62,440 bases of DNA from Flavobacterium sp. UBA7680 (GCF_002482975.1 NZ_DLHA01000011.1:1-62440); one strand, 5' to 3'; shown: positions 1 through 9,776, counted from the stretch's first letter. Notes: generated from the letters alone by a model not told the origin. Made by a program: numbers and translations.

Positions 1-1296
1 TGCATCTTGTTTCCAGTTTTTAAAAGGAACGTTTGTTGCCTGCGCCCATCCTAACGGATAGTTTGTATTTAAACCTTTTGCAGTTCCAATTTCTCCAATA
101 TTATTTAAATTGCTTTGAAGATTTTCTGCTTCTGTTTTTCCTTGAGAAAATAAACTTTGGTTAATGGTTCCTTGTAAAGTTCCTTCTTTACTTGCTCCGT
201 TATCACCAATAGCAACAAAAATCAAAGTGTTGTCAAGCTGTCCGCTTTCTTTTAGATAATTTACAACTCTTCCAACTTCTGCATCTGTATAAGTCAGGAA
301 TCCTGCGTAAGCCTCCATGAATCTTGCGTATACTTTCTTTTCATCCGGAGTTAGTTTTTTCCAGTCTGTAATAAGTGTATTACGTTCTGGCAATACCGCA
401 TTTGCAGGAACAACTCCTAATTTCTTTTGGTTTGCTAATACTTTTTCACGGTACACATCATAACCTTCGTCAAATTTTCCTTTGTAAGGCTCGATCCATT
501 TTTCAGCAACCTGATGAGGTGCATGAACAGCTCCCGGTGCATAGTATAAAAAGAATGGTTTTCCAGGTGCCGCTTTTTGCTGTTTTTTAATGTAGCTGAT
601 TGCTTTGTCTGTAATTAATTCATTTAAGTGACGTCCGTCTGGTTTAACATGTGCCTGATCTTCCACTAAATCAGGATTGTATTGATCAGTTTGAGAACCA
701 AGGAATCCGTAGAAATGATCGAAACCTTTTCCGGTTGGCCATCTGTCAAACGGACCTGCATCTGTAGCATCTTCATCTGGAGTTACACCGTATTTACCAA
801 CGGCAAAAGTGTTGTATCCGTTTTCACGTAAAATCTCTGCAATTGTTCCTTTATCAGATGGAATTCTTCCGTCCCAGCCAGGAAAACCAGCCGATAAAAT
901 AGTGTGTGAAAATCCACTTTCGTGCACTCTTCCAGAATTTCTTCCGGTTAATAATGCAGCACGCGTTGGCGCACAAATTGCGGTTGTATGAAAGTTGGTA
1001 TAACGTAAACCGTTATTAGCCAGATTTTCAAAAGTTGGCGTTTGGATTAAACCGCCAAAAACACTTGCAGCTCCAAATCCAACATCATCTAATAAAATCC
1101 AGACAATATTTGGTGCACCTTTTGGCGCTTTTACAGGCTCTGGCCAATATTCTTTTGAATCGGCTAATGTTTTACCAATTGTTCCTTTGAACTCTTGAGT
1201 ATCTTGTGCAAAGCCAAATTGTGCAGCTAGCAGTGCAGTAATCAAAAGCCCTTTTCCAGAGTTTTTGATTTTTGAGTTAATTTCAAATTTTTTCAT
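1..1296 (-). CDS. arylsulfatase A, Cys-type, 3' end beyond window
   Basis: Periplasmic sulfatase that would hydrolyse an organic sulfate ester to release sulfate. The first 432 codons are visible and the frame is open to base 1, so the C-terminus lies outside the window. Residues 1-30 form a signal peptide ending in GFAQ. A metal-binding LLDD motif sits near residue 70. The catalytic C-A-P-T-R (Cys108, the residue converted to formylglycine in this family) is followed by ALLTGR. It is closely similar along its length to the next sulfatase upstream (1358-3253), so the two are tandem duplicates. It is the last visible gene of the minus-strand SusC/SusD/sulfatase operon. The family assignment is firm; the substrate cannot be read from sequence. 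Confidence 0.93.
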   Translation of the reverse strand, partial: MKKFEINSKIKNSGKGLLITALLAAQFGFAQDTQEFKGTIGKTLADSKEYWPEPVKAPKGAPNIVWILLDDVGFGAASVFGGLIQTPTFENLANNGLRYTNFHTTAICAPTRAALLTGRNSGRVHESGFSHTILSAGFPGWDGRIPSDKGTIAEILRENGYNTFAVGKYGVTPDEDATDAGPFDRWPTGKGFDHFYGFLGSQTDQYNPDLVEDQAHVKPDGRHLNELITDKAISYIKKQQKAAPGKPFFLYYAPGAVHAPHQVAEKWIEPYKGKFDEGYDVYREKVLANQKKLGVVPANAVLPERNTLITDWKKLTPDEKKVYARFMEAYAGFLTYTDAEVGRVVNYLKESGQLDNTLIFVAIGDNGASKEGTLQGTINQSLFSQGKTEAENLQSNLNNIGEIGTAKGLNTNYPLGWAQATNVPFKNWKQDA

Positions 1297-1357
1297 TATT
1301 TCTTTTTTTTAATATTTATTTATCTATGGATTTAGTAGAGTTTTTGAGTAAATTTTT

Positions 1358-3253
1358 TTACTTGTTTGCTTTGGTTAATAATTCCTGAGCAGATTTTCCT
1401 TCGGTAGACGGCGTTTTGTGTATTTTTCTTAGGTAAACATCCTGCCAGTCTATTAAAGGATATAAATTGTTTTTCTTAGCTTGCTGATCGAAAAGTTTTT
1501 TTAATTCGGCTACTTTTTCAGGGTATTTTTTAGCCAAATCTTTTCTTTCGTTAAAATCTTCGTTGATGTTGTATAGTTCCCAAACATCTTTGTCAAAATC
1601 ACTTGGCGGAAGATTTACTTTATTATTCAAAGCTTCTTTTACTTCAATTGAATTGGGATGATGTGCCGCAGCTGCTTTCCAGCCGTCATTATAAATGGCT
1701 CTTGATCCAAAGATGTAATAATGTTGAATTTTATGTAAGGAAACAGCTTTTGAATCATTCAAGGAATTGTAAAATGAATATCCCTGAATGGTGTCTTGCT
1801 TAACTTCTCTAATAGATTCCGGTGCTTTAACGCCCAAAATATCAAGAGTTGTTGGTAAAATATCAATTACGTGACTGTATTGCGTTCTGATTCCCGGAGT
1901 TTTGATTCCCTTTGGATAATAAACAATCAACGGATTATGTGTTCCTCCTTCAGAATTGGCATCTTGTTTCCAGTATTTGAAAGGTGTATTCGTAGCCTGA
2001 GCCCAACCCAAAGGATAATTGGTGTATGTTTGAGCTGTTCCAATTTCACCAATTCTATTTAAGTTATTTTGGAATACTTTTTCTTCTGTATCACCATTTA
2101 CATAGGTTTGTCTGTCTACAGCCCCTTGAAGTGTTCCTTCTTTACTGGCTCCATTATCGCCAATTAAAACAAAAACAACAGTATTTTCCAGCTGATTGCT
2201 TTCTTTTAAATAAGTAATCAATCTTCCAATTTCATAATCGGTATACGTCAAATATCCGGCATAAACTTCCATGAATTTTGAATATACTTTCTTCTGATCC
2301 GGCGTTAATTTTTTCCAGTCTGCAATAAGTGAATTGCGTTCCGGTAAAACAGCATCGGCAGGAATAACTCCTAATTTCTTTTGATTAGCTAGTGTTTTTT
2401 CTCGGTAAGCGTCCCAACCATCATCAAATTTTCCTTTATACGGATCGCTCCATTTTTGAGCTACCTGATGAGGTGCATGAACGGCTGCGGGAGAATAGTA
2501 TAAAAAGAATGGTTTCCCCGGTGCTGCTTTTTGTTGTTTCTGAATATAACTAATTGCTTTATCGGTAATTTGTTCGCTAAGATGTCTTCCGTCAGGCGTA
2601 ATATGAACTTGATCTTCAATTAAATCTGGTTTGTACTGATCTGTAGCAGAACCCAAAAAGCCGTAGAAATGTTCAAATCCTTTTCCGGTTGGCCAGTGAT
2701 CAAACGGTCCGGCATCTGTTGCTTCTTCGTCAGGCGTTATCCCATATTTACCTACGCCAAAAGTGTTGTATCCTTTATCACGTAAAATCTCAGCAACGGT
2801 TCCGTTTTTAGAGGGTAATCTTCCGTCCCAACCCGGAAATCCTGCCGACATTATGGTGTGTGAGAATCCTCCAACATGCACTTTATGCGAATTGCTTCCG
2901 GTCAATAAAGCAGAGCGGGTAGGAGCACAAATTGCTGTTGTATGAAAATTGGTATATCGCAATCCGTTGTTGGCTAAACTCTCTAAAACCGGAGTTTCGA
3001 TTTGACCTCCAAAAGCACTTGAAGCGCCATAACCTACATCGTCCAGAATAATCCAAACGACATTTGGGGCACCTTTAGGAGGCGTAACTGGTTCCGGCCA
3101 ATATTCTTTTGATTCGGCTAAGGTTTTGCCAATAACTCCTTTAAAATCTTCTGGTTTTGTTTGCGCAAAACTCAATTGTGCAAGAAGCAATGCAGTAATC
3201 AAAAGTCCTTTTTGCGGACTTTTGATTGCAATGTTATTTTTAAACTTTTTCAT
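1358..3253 (-). CDS. arylsulfatase B, Cys-type (631 aa)
   Basis: Exported sulfatase of the alkaline-phosphatase fold. The signal peptide spans residues 1-30 (ends LSFAQ). The metal motif LDDVGYG is at 70-76 and the formylglycine site C-A-P-T-R has Cys109. A second metal region, GDNGASKEGT, lies in the C-terminal half. The protein closely resembles the partial sulfatase downstream, including a conserved GFPGWDGR stretch after the active site, which indicates recent duplication. Only 61 bp separate the two genes. A repeat-containing gap of about 230 bp separates this gene from the sulfatase upstream at 3485-5053. No dedicated maturase gene (FGE or anSME) is visible in the window, so activation must rely on one encoded elsewhere. 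Confidence 0.95.
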   Translation of the reverse strand: MKKFKNNIAIKSPQKGLLITALLLAQLSFAQTKPEDFKGVIGKTLAESKEYWPEPVTPPKGAPNVVWIILDDVGYGASSAFGGQIETPVLESLANNGLRYTNFHTTAICAPTRSALLTGSNSHKVHVGGFSHTIMSAGFPGWDGRLPSKNGTVAEILRDKGYNTFGVGKYGITPDEEATDAGPFDHWPTGKGFEHFYGFLGSATDQYKPDLIEDQVHITPDGRHLSEQITDKAISYIQKQQKAAPGKPFFLYYSPAAVHAPHQVAQKWSDPYKGKFDDGWDAYREKTLANQKKLGVIPADAVLPERNSLIADWKKLTPDQKKVYSKFMEVYAGYLTYTDYEIGRLITYLKESNQLENTVVFVLIGDNGASKEGTLQGAVDRQTYVNGDTEEKVFQNNLNRIGEIGTAQTYTNYPLGWAQATNTPFKYWKQDANSEGGTHNPLIVYYPKGIKTPGIRTQYSHVIDILPTTLDILGVKAPESIREVKQDTIQGYSFYNSLNDSKAVSLHKIQHYYIFGSRAIYNDGWKAAAAHHPNSIEVKEALNNKVNLPPSDFDKDVWELYNINEDFNERKDLAKKYPEKVAELKKLFDQQAKKNNLYPLIDWQDVYLRKIHKTPSTEGKSAQELLTKANK

Positions 3254-3325
3254 TAGATTAAATTTTTAGTTATTTAATTCGTAATCACTGTTTAATTCTG
3301 CTATTTTAACTCGTTGATGTTATTT

Positions 3326-3468
3326 TTAACACATAGAAACATAGCTTCTGTCCTCTCAAAAAAGGCGTTTCACTTAGATTAAATGCACAGAGTTTAACTA
3401 TGTGAAAGAAATGTGTTTCTTTTTGCATTCTTTTTTAGTTATAAAATCTATGTTTCTATGTGTTTAAA
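3326..3468. repeat. dispersed inverted-repeat element (acacatag type)
   Basis: The ends are inverted copies of a 'TTTAACACATAGAAACATAG'-like arm (about 20 bp), enclosing about 100 bp. A related element with the same arms occurs at 57992-58172. It fills the gap between two sulfatase genes of the same operon, where it could form a large stem-loop in the mRNA. Confidence 0.75.
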
Positions 3469-3484
3469 TATTATACACAGCGAG

Positions 3485-5053
3485 TTATTTTATTTTATTC
3501 CAATCTTCGACACCTACTTTTACTGACCATTGTTGATGTAACTCAATCAAGGTTTGGAGTATTTTCGGTTCTAATTTTGCTACGTTTTTTGTTTCTGTTC
3601 GGTCTTCAGCAAGATTGTACAATTCCCAAGGCTGATTGTTTTCGGCTACTGCTTTCCACTGGCCTTTTCTTACTGCTTTGCTGCCTTCATGTTCCCAAAA
3701 CAAAGCTTCATGCGCATTAGATTGTTGTCCTTCAAATTCCTTTTTTAAGCTAATTCCTTCTAAAGGAGTAAGGCTTTTTCCTTGAAATAAATCCGGGTAT
3801 TGAAAATCTGCATATTCCAGACAAGTCGGGAAAATATCAATCACATGACTTACTCTGTTACTTACTGTTCCGGCCTTAATATGCTTTGGATAGTAAGCAA
3901 TAAAAGGAGAAGCAATTCCGCCTTCGTGAGTGTTCTTTTTGAATAGTTGAAAAGGCGTGTTGCTCACATTTCCCCACGGACTTTCATAACTATCAATCGA
4001 CGCAGCTGAACCTGGTGTTCCATTTTTTTGTGTAACATAATTCCAGTTTTTTACATCATCAGCACTTCCGCCATTATCCGAAAGAAAAAGAACAAGCGTA
4101 TTATCTTCTTCTCCCAACGCCTTGACTTTCTGCAGGATTTCTCCAATTCCGGAATCCATTCTGTCAATCATAGCGGCGTAAATTGCCATTCGGGTATCCC
4201 ATTTATCTTTTTCTTCGGCACTTAGTTTTTCCCAATCCGGCACTTTTTCAAAACGATTAGATAAGTCCCAGTTTTTATCAATGATTCCTAGTTCTTTTAA
4301 TTTTTTAAAACGGCTTGCTCTCAATTTATCCCAGCCTTCGAGGTATTTACCTTTGTATTTTGCAATATCTTCCGGCAATGCCTGAATGGGCCAATGCGGC
4401 GCATTATAAGCAACATACAGGAAAAATGGTTTTTGCTGATTGTGCTGTTTTTCTAAAGAACTGATGGCAAAATTGGTTATTTCCTGAGTCAGATAAGTAG
4501 AAGTATCCGTGCGAATAATTTCTTTATCTCCTTTCAAAAAAGTAACTTTTCTTCCGTCGTTATATAAAGGCTGCGAGTTAAAATAACTGCTTCCGTTGTT
4601 TTGTAATGTAAAAGAATCATCAAATCCTCTATTAACCGCCCAGGCTGATGGCACTAAACCAACGTGCCATTTTCCTGAAACAATTGTACTGTATCCTGCC
4701 TGTTTAAGTGCCTGCCCAATGGTGATACAATGCTCGTTTAAATATCCCTGATAAGCCGGAACTCCTTTGTCCTGAACCATATCGCCAATACCTGCCTGAT
4801 GCGAATACAAGCCCGTGAGCAATGAAGCCCGCGAAGGACAGCAGCGGCCTGCATTATAAAACTGGTTTAGAATAAGCCCGTTTTTAGCAAGTTTATCCAG
4901 GTTTGGCGTTTTAATTTCTGAGCCAAAAGCACCAATATCTGAGAAACCTAAATCATCCGCCAAAATGACGATGATGTTAGGCTGCTTTTTCTGTGCAAAA
5001 AGGTGAGATTGTGCAGCAGCCAAAAGGGCAAGGATGAACAGTTTTTTAATCAT
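3485..5053 (-). CDS. arylsulfatase C, Cys-type (522 aa)
   Basis: Third sulfatase of the operon, clearly different from the A/B pair. The signal peptide spans residues 1-20 (ends HLFAQ). The metal motif ADDLGFSD begins at 32. The active site C-C-P-S-R starts at Cys71 and matches the classical C-x-P-S-R signature, followed by ASLLTGLYSHQ. A second metal motif LSDNGG follows in the middle of the protein. It starts 4 bp after the SusD stop codon, so it is co-transcribed and probably translationally linked with susD. This ties the SusC/SusD uptake pair to sulfate-ester breakdown. The substrate is unknown. Confidence 0.95.
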   Translation of the reverse strand: MIKKLFILALLAAAQSHLFAQKKQPNIIVILADDLGFSDIGAFGSEIKTPNLDKLAKNGLILNQFYNAGRCCPSRASLLTGLYSHQAGIGDMVQDKGVPAYQGYLNEHCITIGQALKQAGYSTIVSGKWHVGLVPSAWAVNRGFDDSFTLQNNGSSYFNSQPLYNDGRKVTFLKGDKEIIRTDTSTYLTQEITNFAISSLEKQHNQQKPFFLYVAYNAPHWPIQALPEDIAKYKGKYLEGWDKLRASRFKKLKELGIIDKNWDLSNRFEKVPDWEKLSAEEKDKWDTRMAIYAAMIDRMDSGIGEILQKVKALGEEDNTLVLFLSDNGGSADDVKNWNYVTQKNGTPGSAASIDSYESPWGNVSNTPFQLFKKNTHEGGIASPFIAYYPKHIKAGTVSNRVSHVIDIFPTCLEYADFQYPDLFQGKSLTPLEGISLKKEFEGQQSNAHEALFWEHEGSKAVRKGQWKAVAENNQPWELYNLAEDRTETKNVAKLEPKILQTLIELHQQWSVKVGVEDWNKIK

Positions 5054-5057
5054 TTTA

Positions 5058-6530
5058 TTAATAACCTGGATTTTGTGGCAATCCTACCGGATCAATATTT
5101 CTTTCGCTTTGCGGAATCGGATATAAATTGTTTCTTTCTGAAACTGAGTTTTTAGCCGTAACTTTTTTAACTTCAGTAACTAGAGTTCCCCAACGAACTA
5201 AGTCAAACCAGCGTTGTCCTTCCTGAACAAATTCTTTTTTGCGTTCTTCTTGGATTGCAGCTCTAAAAGTGGTTTGGTTTAATCCAACTAAATCTACAGT
5301 AGCATCCGGTGTTGTAATTGGTTTTCCGTAAGCTCTTCTTCTTACTTGGTTAATTAATTCATAAGCTTCTGCAGTTGGTGCACCTTGCTCATTTATGGCT
5401 TCCGCCAAAGACAATAAGATGTCTGCATAACGAATTAAAGGGAAATTGATAGCTACGTTTGACGGCGTTGCCAAATTGCTTAAATCCAGATATTTTTTAA
5501 AGATTGGTTTAGGGAAAGTATATAAAGTTCCGGTTGTTGGGTTAAGCAATTGTTTAGCATAACTTACATCTCTACGAGTATCTCCAGGTTGATAAATATC
5601 ATAAAATAAGGCTACATCTGAAATAATATCAGCAGGTTCCGTTGCTGTAAATCCGGTAAAAGATGTTGCCTGAAAAGTACTTCCGCTAGATCCGTTTCCT
5701 GCTTGGTTTGGCTCAAACTGAACAGAGAAAATATGTTCTTTTCCGTTCTTTTTTGTTTTCGTAAAAATGTCCTGAAAGTTTTCGAACAAAGCATAACCGT
5801 ATCCGCCATTAATTACTTCTCTTGCCTTTAAAATAGCATTTGGATAATCTTTTCTTGTCAAATACACTTTTGCCAAAATAGCTTTTGCAGCTCCAGAAGT
5901 GGCACGTCCAGTATCTGCAGCACCATAAGTTGCAGGTAAACTTTCGGCAGCAGTTAAATCTGAAATAATTTGTGCATACACATTCTCTACAGATTCTCTT
6001 CTTGATTTTAAACTTTCTAATTGAATAGAAGTTGGTTCATGTAAAACAATTGGAACACCGCCCCAAATACGAACAGCCTGAAAATAAAGTAATCCGCGGA
6101 TAAACTTTGCTTCGTTGATTAATCTTGTTTTTACAATTTCAGAACCAGATACTTTTGGGATATTATCAATGGAAACATTCGCTCTGTTGATTCCCGCATA
6201 AATTTGTCTCCAAGCCACTTGTACACGGTCATTTGTAGCATCATGTGTTAAACTGCTCATCGCTCTAACTTGAGGGTTTGTTGCAGAAACTCCGGCCGCA
6301 GCATAATCAGAACCCATATCTGTAAGGAAATAAAGGTTTCTCCCGAATAAACTCTGCTCTCCCGGATCAAGGCTTAAAGAAGCATAAACTGCAGTTACAC
6401 TCGCAACAGCATCATCTTGGGTGATGAAGTAATTATCTTCGGTTACAAAAGAGGTTGGTGTTACCTCCAGGTCCGTGCACGATACAAATAGTCCGGCACT
6501 TAAAAGGAATGTTATTATAATCTTTTTCAT
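5058..6530 (-). CDS. SusD/RagB-family outer-membrane lipoprotein (490 aa)
   Basis: Surface lipoprotein that captures substrate and lids the SusC pore. Residues 1-18 are a lipoprotein signal with lipobox FVSC and Cys18 as the lipidation site. The C-terminal third has the SusD/RagB pattern, including QEERKKEFVQEGQRWFDLVRWG and a YPIPQSE..NP ending. The length is typical of the family. It lies 19 bp downstream of the SusC gene and 4 bp upstream of sulfatase C. No glycoside hydrolase or polysaccharide lyase is nearby, so the transported molecule is probably a sulfate ester rather than a plain glycan; that is inference. Confidence 0.95.
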   Translation of the reverse strand: MKKIIITFLLSAGLFVSCTDLEVTPTSFVTEDNYFITQDDAVASVTAVYASLSLDPGEQSLFGRNLYFLTDMGSDYAAAGVSATNPQVRAMSSLTHDATNDRVQVAWRQIYAGINRANVSIDNIPKVSGSEIVKTRLINEAKFIRGLLYFQAVRIWGGVPIVLHEPTSIQLESLKSRRESVENVYAQIISDLTAAESLPATYGAADTGRATSGAAKAILAKVYLTRKDYPNAILKAREVINGGYGYALFENFQDIFTKTKKNGKEHIFSVQFEPNQAGNGSSGSTFQATSFTGFTATEPADIISDVALFYDIYQPGDTRRDVSYAKQLLNPTTGTLYTFPKPIFKKYLDLSNLATPSNVAINFPLIRYADILLSLAEAINEQGAPTAEAYELINQVRRRAYGKPITTPDATVDLVGLNQTTFRAAIQEERKKEFVQEGQRWFDLVRWGTLVTEVKKVTAKNSVSERNNLYPIPQSERNIDPVGLPQNPGY

Positions 6531-6549
6531 TTTGATATATTTTTTTTAC

Positions 6550-9500
6550 TTAGAAAGTTACGTTCAAGCCCGAGATGAATGTTTTTGAGTTTGGATAGGA
6601 ACCAAAATCAATTCCCGGATATAAGTTGTTTTGTTCGTATGAACTTACCTCTGGATCATATCCTTTATATTTTGTCCATGTAACCAGATTTTCGGCAGAA
6701 ACATAGAATTTCACACTTTTTGCTCCCAGTTTTTTAGAGGTACTTTTAGGTAATGTATAACCAAGAGTAATTAATTTTAATCGTAAGAAAGAAGCATCTT
6801 CAACATAACGCTCAGAAACAATTCCTAATGGAGAACTTGTTGCTCTTGGGATTTCATTACTTGGATTTGTTGGCGTCCAACGGTCAACTAAAGCTGTTGA
6901 AGCATTTGTTCCAAGTGTAGAAATTTCTAACTGCTGATTTAATGCATTGAAGATTTTTGCACCATAAGAACCTTGGAACGAGAAGTTCAAATCGAAATCA
7001 TTATAGGAAATCGTGTTGCTGAAACTTCCAACAAATTTTGGCTGAGATGAGCCTAAGTTTCCTTTGTCAAGAGCTGTAATTACACCGTCTCCGTTTGTGT
7101 CAACATATTTTCTGTCTCCCACTTTTGTGTTCGCTAAACTGTTGATTTTTGGCTGTGTATTAACTTCTTCCTGAGTTTGGAAAATTCCATTTGTTCTGTA
7201 TCCCCAAAAAGTTCCTAATGGTAATCCCACTTTTACCGTAACCGGCTGCTGTTGTAATAAAGAACCGTTTGGTACTACAGGGAAAAACTGATTTACTCCA
7301 TTTCCAATAGCTACAACTTTATTTCTGTTAGCAGAGAAAACAATATTTGAATTCCATGAGAAATTTTCTGTTTTTAGATTTTCTGTTGTTAAACCAATCT
7401 CGATACCTTTATTTTCAACACCTCCAATATTTTGAAGTACACTTGCATATCCAGAAGTTAACGGTACCGGAACGCTGATTAACAAATCGTTTGTTTTTTT
7501 GTAATACACATCAAAAACAAAATTGATTTTTCTTTCTAATAATGATAAATCTAAACCAACATTATACTGCGTTGTTTTTTCCCATTTCAAGTCCGGATTT
7601 GCCAATCGGGTAGGGGCAAGTCCAGTGTATAATGTTCCTCCAAAAGAATAGTTTACAGATCCCATTTGAGCCAAAGCTAAATAGTTTCCAATTTCCTGAT
7701 TTCCTGTTGTTCCGGCCGTAAGTCTAAGTTTAGCCTCCGTTACACCTTTAATGTTGTTTGCAAATTCTTCATCCGTAATATTCCAAGAGAAACCTGCTGA
7801 AGGGAAATAACCCCAAAGTGATTCCGAACCAAATCTTGAAGAACCATCGGCACGGGCAGAAAGTGTAAAGTTGTATTTTCCTTTATAAGAGTAGTTTACT
7901 CTCGCCAGCCATGATTTTAAAACACTTTCAAAAGCATCACTGCCAGGTTTTACCGCAACACCATCCTGAAGTGCATTATAGGTATTGGCATCATTTACAA
8001 ATGTATTAGCTCCCGCTGTAACCACTTCACCTTGTGTATATTGAAGTGTATAACCTCCTAATGCTGAGAATTTATGGTTTTCACCGAAGTTGGTATTATA
8101 GTTCAAAGTATTTTCATTCAGTACAGAACTTACCAATCTGTCTCCAACAGCTGCTGAACCTTTTGTTCCTGCACCGTTTGAAGTATTTGCAGGGGCGTAA
8201 TAGTTTTGTTTTGTATTGATTACGTCACCGCTTACAGCCACTTTAGCTGTTAATTTTTTAGTGATTTTGTATTCACCAAATAAGCTGGTTAAAATTCTGT
8301 TGATTTTAGTTTCGTTAATTGTATTTTCCAAATCATTAATAGGGTTTGGAACAAAACCGTTAACAGAAGTTGCATAAGGATTGTTAGTTACGTTATAACT
8401 TCCGTTTTCATTTCTAATTGGCACTACAGGAGCAGTTAACAAAACACTAACCAAAGGGTTTGGATTTCTTCCTCCGCTTCCGTTATTGGCTATACCATTA
8501 GAAAGTGAGTTGCTGTAATTAGCATTAATACCAAATTTAAAGTTTTGAGAATAGTTTCTTTCGTAATTGATACGAAGAGAGATACGTCTAAAATCAGATC
8601 CCAGAACAGTACCTTCCTGATCAAAGTATCCTGCAGAAACTGCATATCTTGATCTTTCGTCTCCTCCAGAAAATGACAATTGATGATTTTGAACCGGAGC
8701 AGCAGTTCTAAACGCTGCATCCTGCCAGTCGTAGCTTCCAGAAGTTTTAAAAGCTTCGATCTGCGCTGCAGAAAAAGATGGAGCCTGACCAATACTTGCC
8801 TGAACATCATTTCGTAAACTAGCCCATTGGCTGGCATTCATTACGTGAAGTCTTTTCGAAACATTTTGAAATCCAAAATAACCTTGGTAGGAAATATTAT
8901 CCTGTCCTTTTGTTCCTTTTTTAGTCGTAATAATAACAACACCATTTGCACCACGAGAACCATAAATTGCAGTTGCAGACGCATCTTTAAGAACTTCAAT
9001 AGATTCAATATCAGCAGGATTTATAGTAGACAAAACATTCAAACTTGCTCCGGCGTTAGATATTCCGGCAGAGCTGTTATTATTGTCATTGTAAATCAAA
9101 ATTCCGTCAACTACATATAAAGGTTCGTTACCCGCTGTGATTGAGTTTCCTCCACGAATACGTACACTTGAAGAAGCACCCGGACGACCAGAACTTTGTG
9201 TAACTACCACACCGGCAACAGCGCCTCGTAATAAGTTATCTGCTGATGAAGTTACCTGAGATAAATTGGCCTTTGGAACAGAAGCTACAGAACCTGTAAT
9301 GTCTTTTCTCTTTTGAGTTCCGTAACCTACAACAACTAATTCGTCCAGTTCTTGTCTTTCTTCTTTTAAATGAATCGTAACCGGATTTTTCTCTACTATA
9401 ATTTCTAGTTTCTTATATCCTATATAACTTACGATTAAGGTGTAAGGAAATTTCTGACCCGTTTGAAAATAAAATTTTCCTTCAGCATCTGTCTGTACAC

Positions 9501-9675
9501 CGTGAGTTGTACCTTTAATTGTTACTGATGCACCTATAATTGGCTGATTTGTAATGTCATCGACTACCGTTCCGTCGAGTTTAGATTGGATAAGCGGTGT
9601 TGTATTTTGTGCCTGAAATTGCAGGGATGTTAACAAAATTGTAACCCATAAAATGAGGTTTATATTTTTTTTCAT
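6550..9675 (-). CDS. SusC/RagA-family TonB-dependent receptor (1041 aa)
   Basis: Outer-membrane TonB-dependent importer. I choose the ATG at 9675 (MKKNINLILW, a normal signal peptide ending FQAQ) rather than an in-frame ATG 57 bp upstream. The upstream one would add a non-signal extension overlapping the structured leader. Domains in order are a signal peptide, a carboxypeptidase-regulatory-like beta domain (about 35-110), the TonB-box/plug region with DELVVVGYGTQKRKDITGSV (about 115-250), then a beta-barrel ending in a terminal phenylalanine (LNVTF). It is the first large gene of the SusCD-sulfatase operon and is preceded by a Cys-rich leader ORF and hairpins, so expression is likely set by sulfur status. 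Confidence 0.95.
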   Translation of the reverse strand: MKKNINLILWVTILLTSLQFQAQNTTPLIQSKLDGTVVDDITNQPIIGASVTIKGTTHGVQTDAEGKFYFQTGQKFPYTLIVSYIGYKKLEIIVEKNPVTIHLKEERQELDELVVVGYGTQKRKDITGSVASVPKANLSQVTSSADNLLRGAVAGVVVTQSSGRPGASSSVRIRGGNSITAGNEPLYVVDGILIYNDNNNSSAGISNAGASLNVLSTINPADIESIEVLKDASATAIYGSRGANGVVIITTKKGTKGQDNISYQGYFGFQNVSKRLHVMNASQWASLRNDVQASIGQAPSFSAAQIEAFKTSGSYDWQDAAFRTAAPVQNHQLSFSGGDERSRYAVSAGYFDQEGTVLGSDFRRISLRINYERNYSQNFKFGINANYSNSLSNGIANNGSGGRNPNPLVSVLLTAPVVPIRNENGSYNVTNNPYATSVNGFVPNPINDLENTINETKINRILTSLFGEYKITKKLTAKVAVSGDVINTKQNYYAPANTSNGAGTKGSAAVGDRLVSSVLNENTLNYNTNFGENHKFSALGGYTLQYTQGEVVTAGANTFVNDANTYNALQDGVAVKPGSDAFESVLKSWLARVNYSYKGKYNFTLSARADGSSRFGSESLWGYFPSAGFSWNITDEEFANNIKGVTEAKLRLTAGTTGNQEIGNYLALAQMGSVNYSFGGTLYTGLAPTRLANPDLKWEKTTQYNVGLDLSLLERKINFVFDVYYKKTNDLLISVPVPLTSGYASVLQNIGGVENKGIEIGLTTENLKTENFSWNSNIVFSANRNKVVAIGNGVNQFFPVVPNGSLLQQQPVTVKVGLPLGTFWGYRTNGIFQTQEEVNTQPKINSLANTKVGDRKYVDTNGDGVITALDKGNLGSSQPKFVGSFSNTISYNDFDLNFSFQGSYGAKIFNALNQQLEISTLGTNASTALVDRWTPTNPSNEIPRATSSPLGIVSERYVEDASFLRLKLITLGYTLPKSTSKKLGAKSVKFYVSAENLVTWTKYKGYDPEVSSYEQNNLYPGIDFGSYPNSKTFISGLNVTF

Positions 9676-9701
9676 TTCTTTGTAATGGTTTAAGTAATTA
9701 A

Positions 9702-9748
9702 CAAGGCGCCCTGAGAGCTGAATTTTCAGCACTCTAATTGTGTCCTTG
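9702..9748 (-). promoter_or_regulatory. second leader hairpin upstream of susC
   Basis: In the minus-strand transcript this region folds as CAAGG (9748-9744) pairing with CCUUG (9706-9702). Inside it is a strong stem GAG-GCUGAA / UUCAGC-CUC (9734-9713) closed by a 2-nt AA loop. The 3' edge lies 26 nt before the susC start codon, so it could influence translation initiation or Rho access. Read directly from sequence; no folding energy was calculated. Confidence 0.6.
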
Positions 9749-9776
9749 ATTTAGTGATAAATGTTCTTTAAGCCTC

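Noticed and set aside
8490..8837. Minus-strand 115-codon ORF inside susC
   Set aside because: Alternative frame of the SusC gene with no recognisable features.
9705..9720. GGCGCCCTGAGAG-like stretch suggesting a TPP riboswitch core
   Set aside because: It is on the strand opposite to the operon, and the rest of the TPP aptamer consensus is missing.
9676..9732. N-terminal extension of the SusC frame (19 extra codons)
   Set aside because: It lacks signal-peptide character and overlaps leader structure; the ATG at 9675 gives a normal signal peptide.
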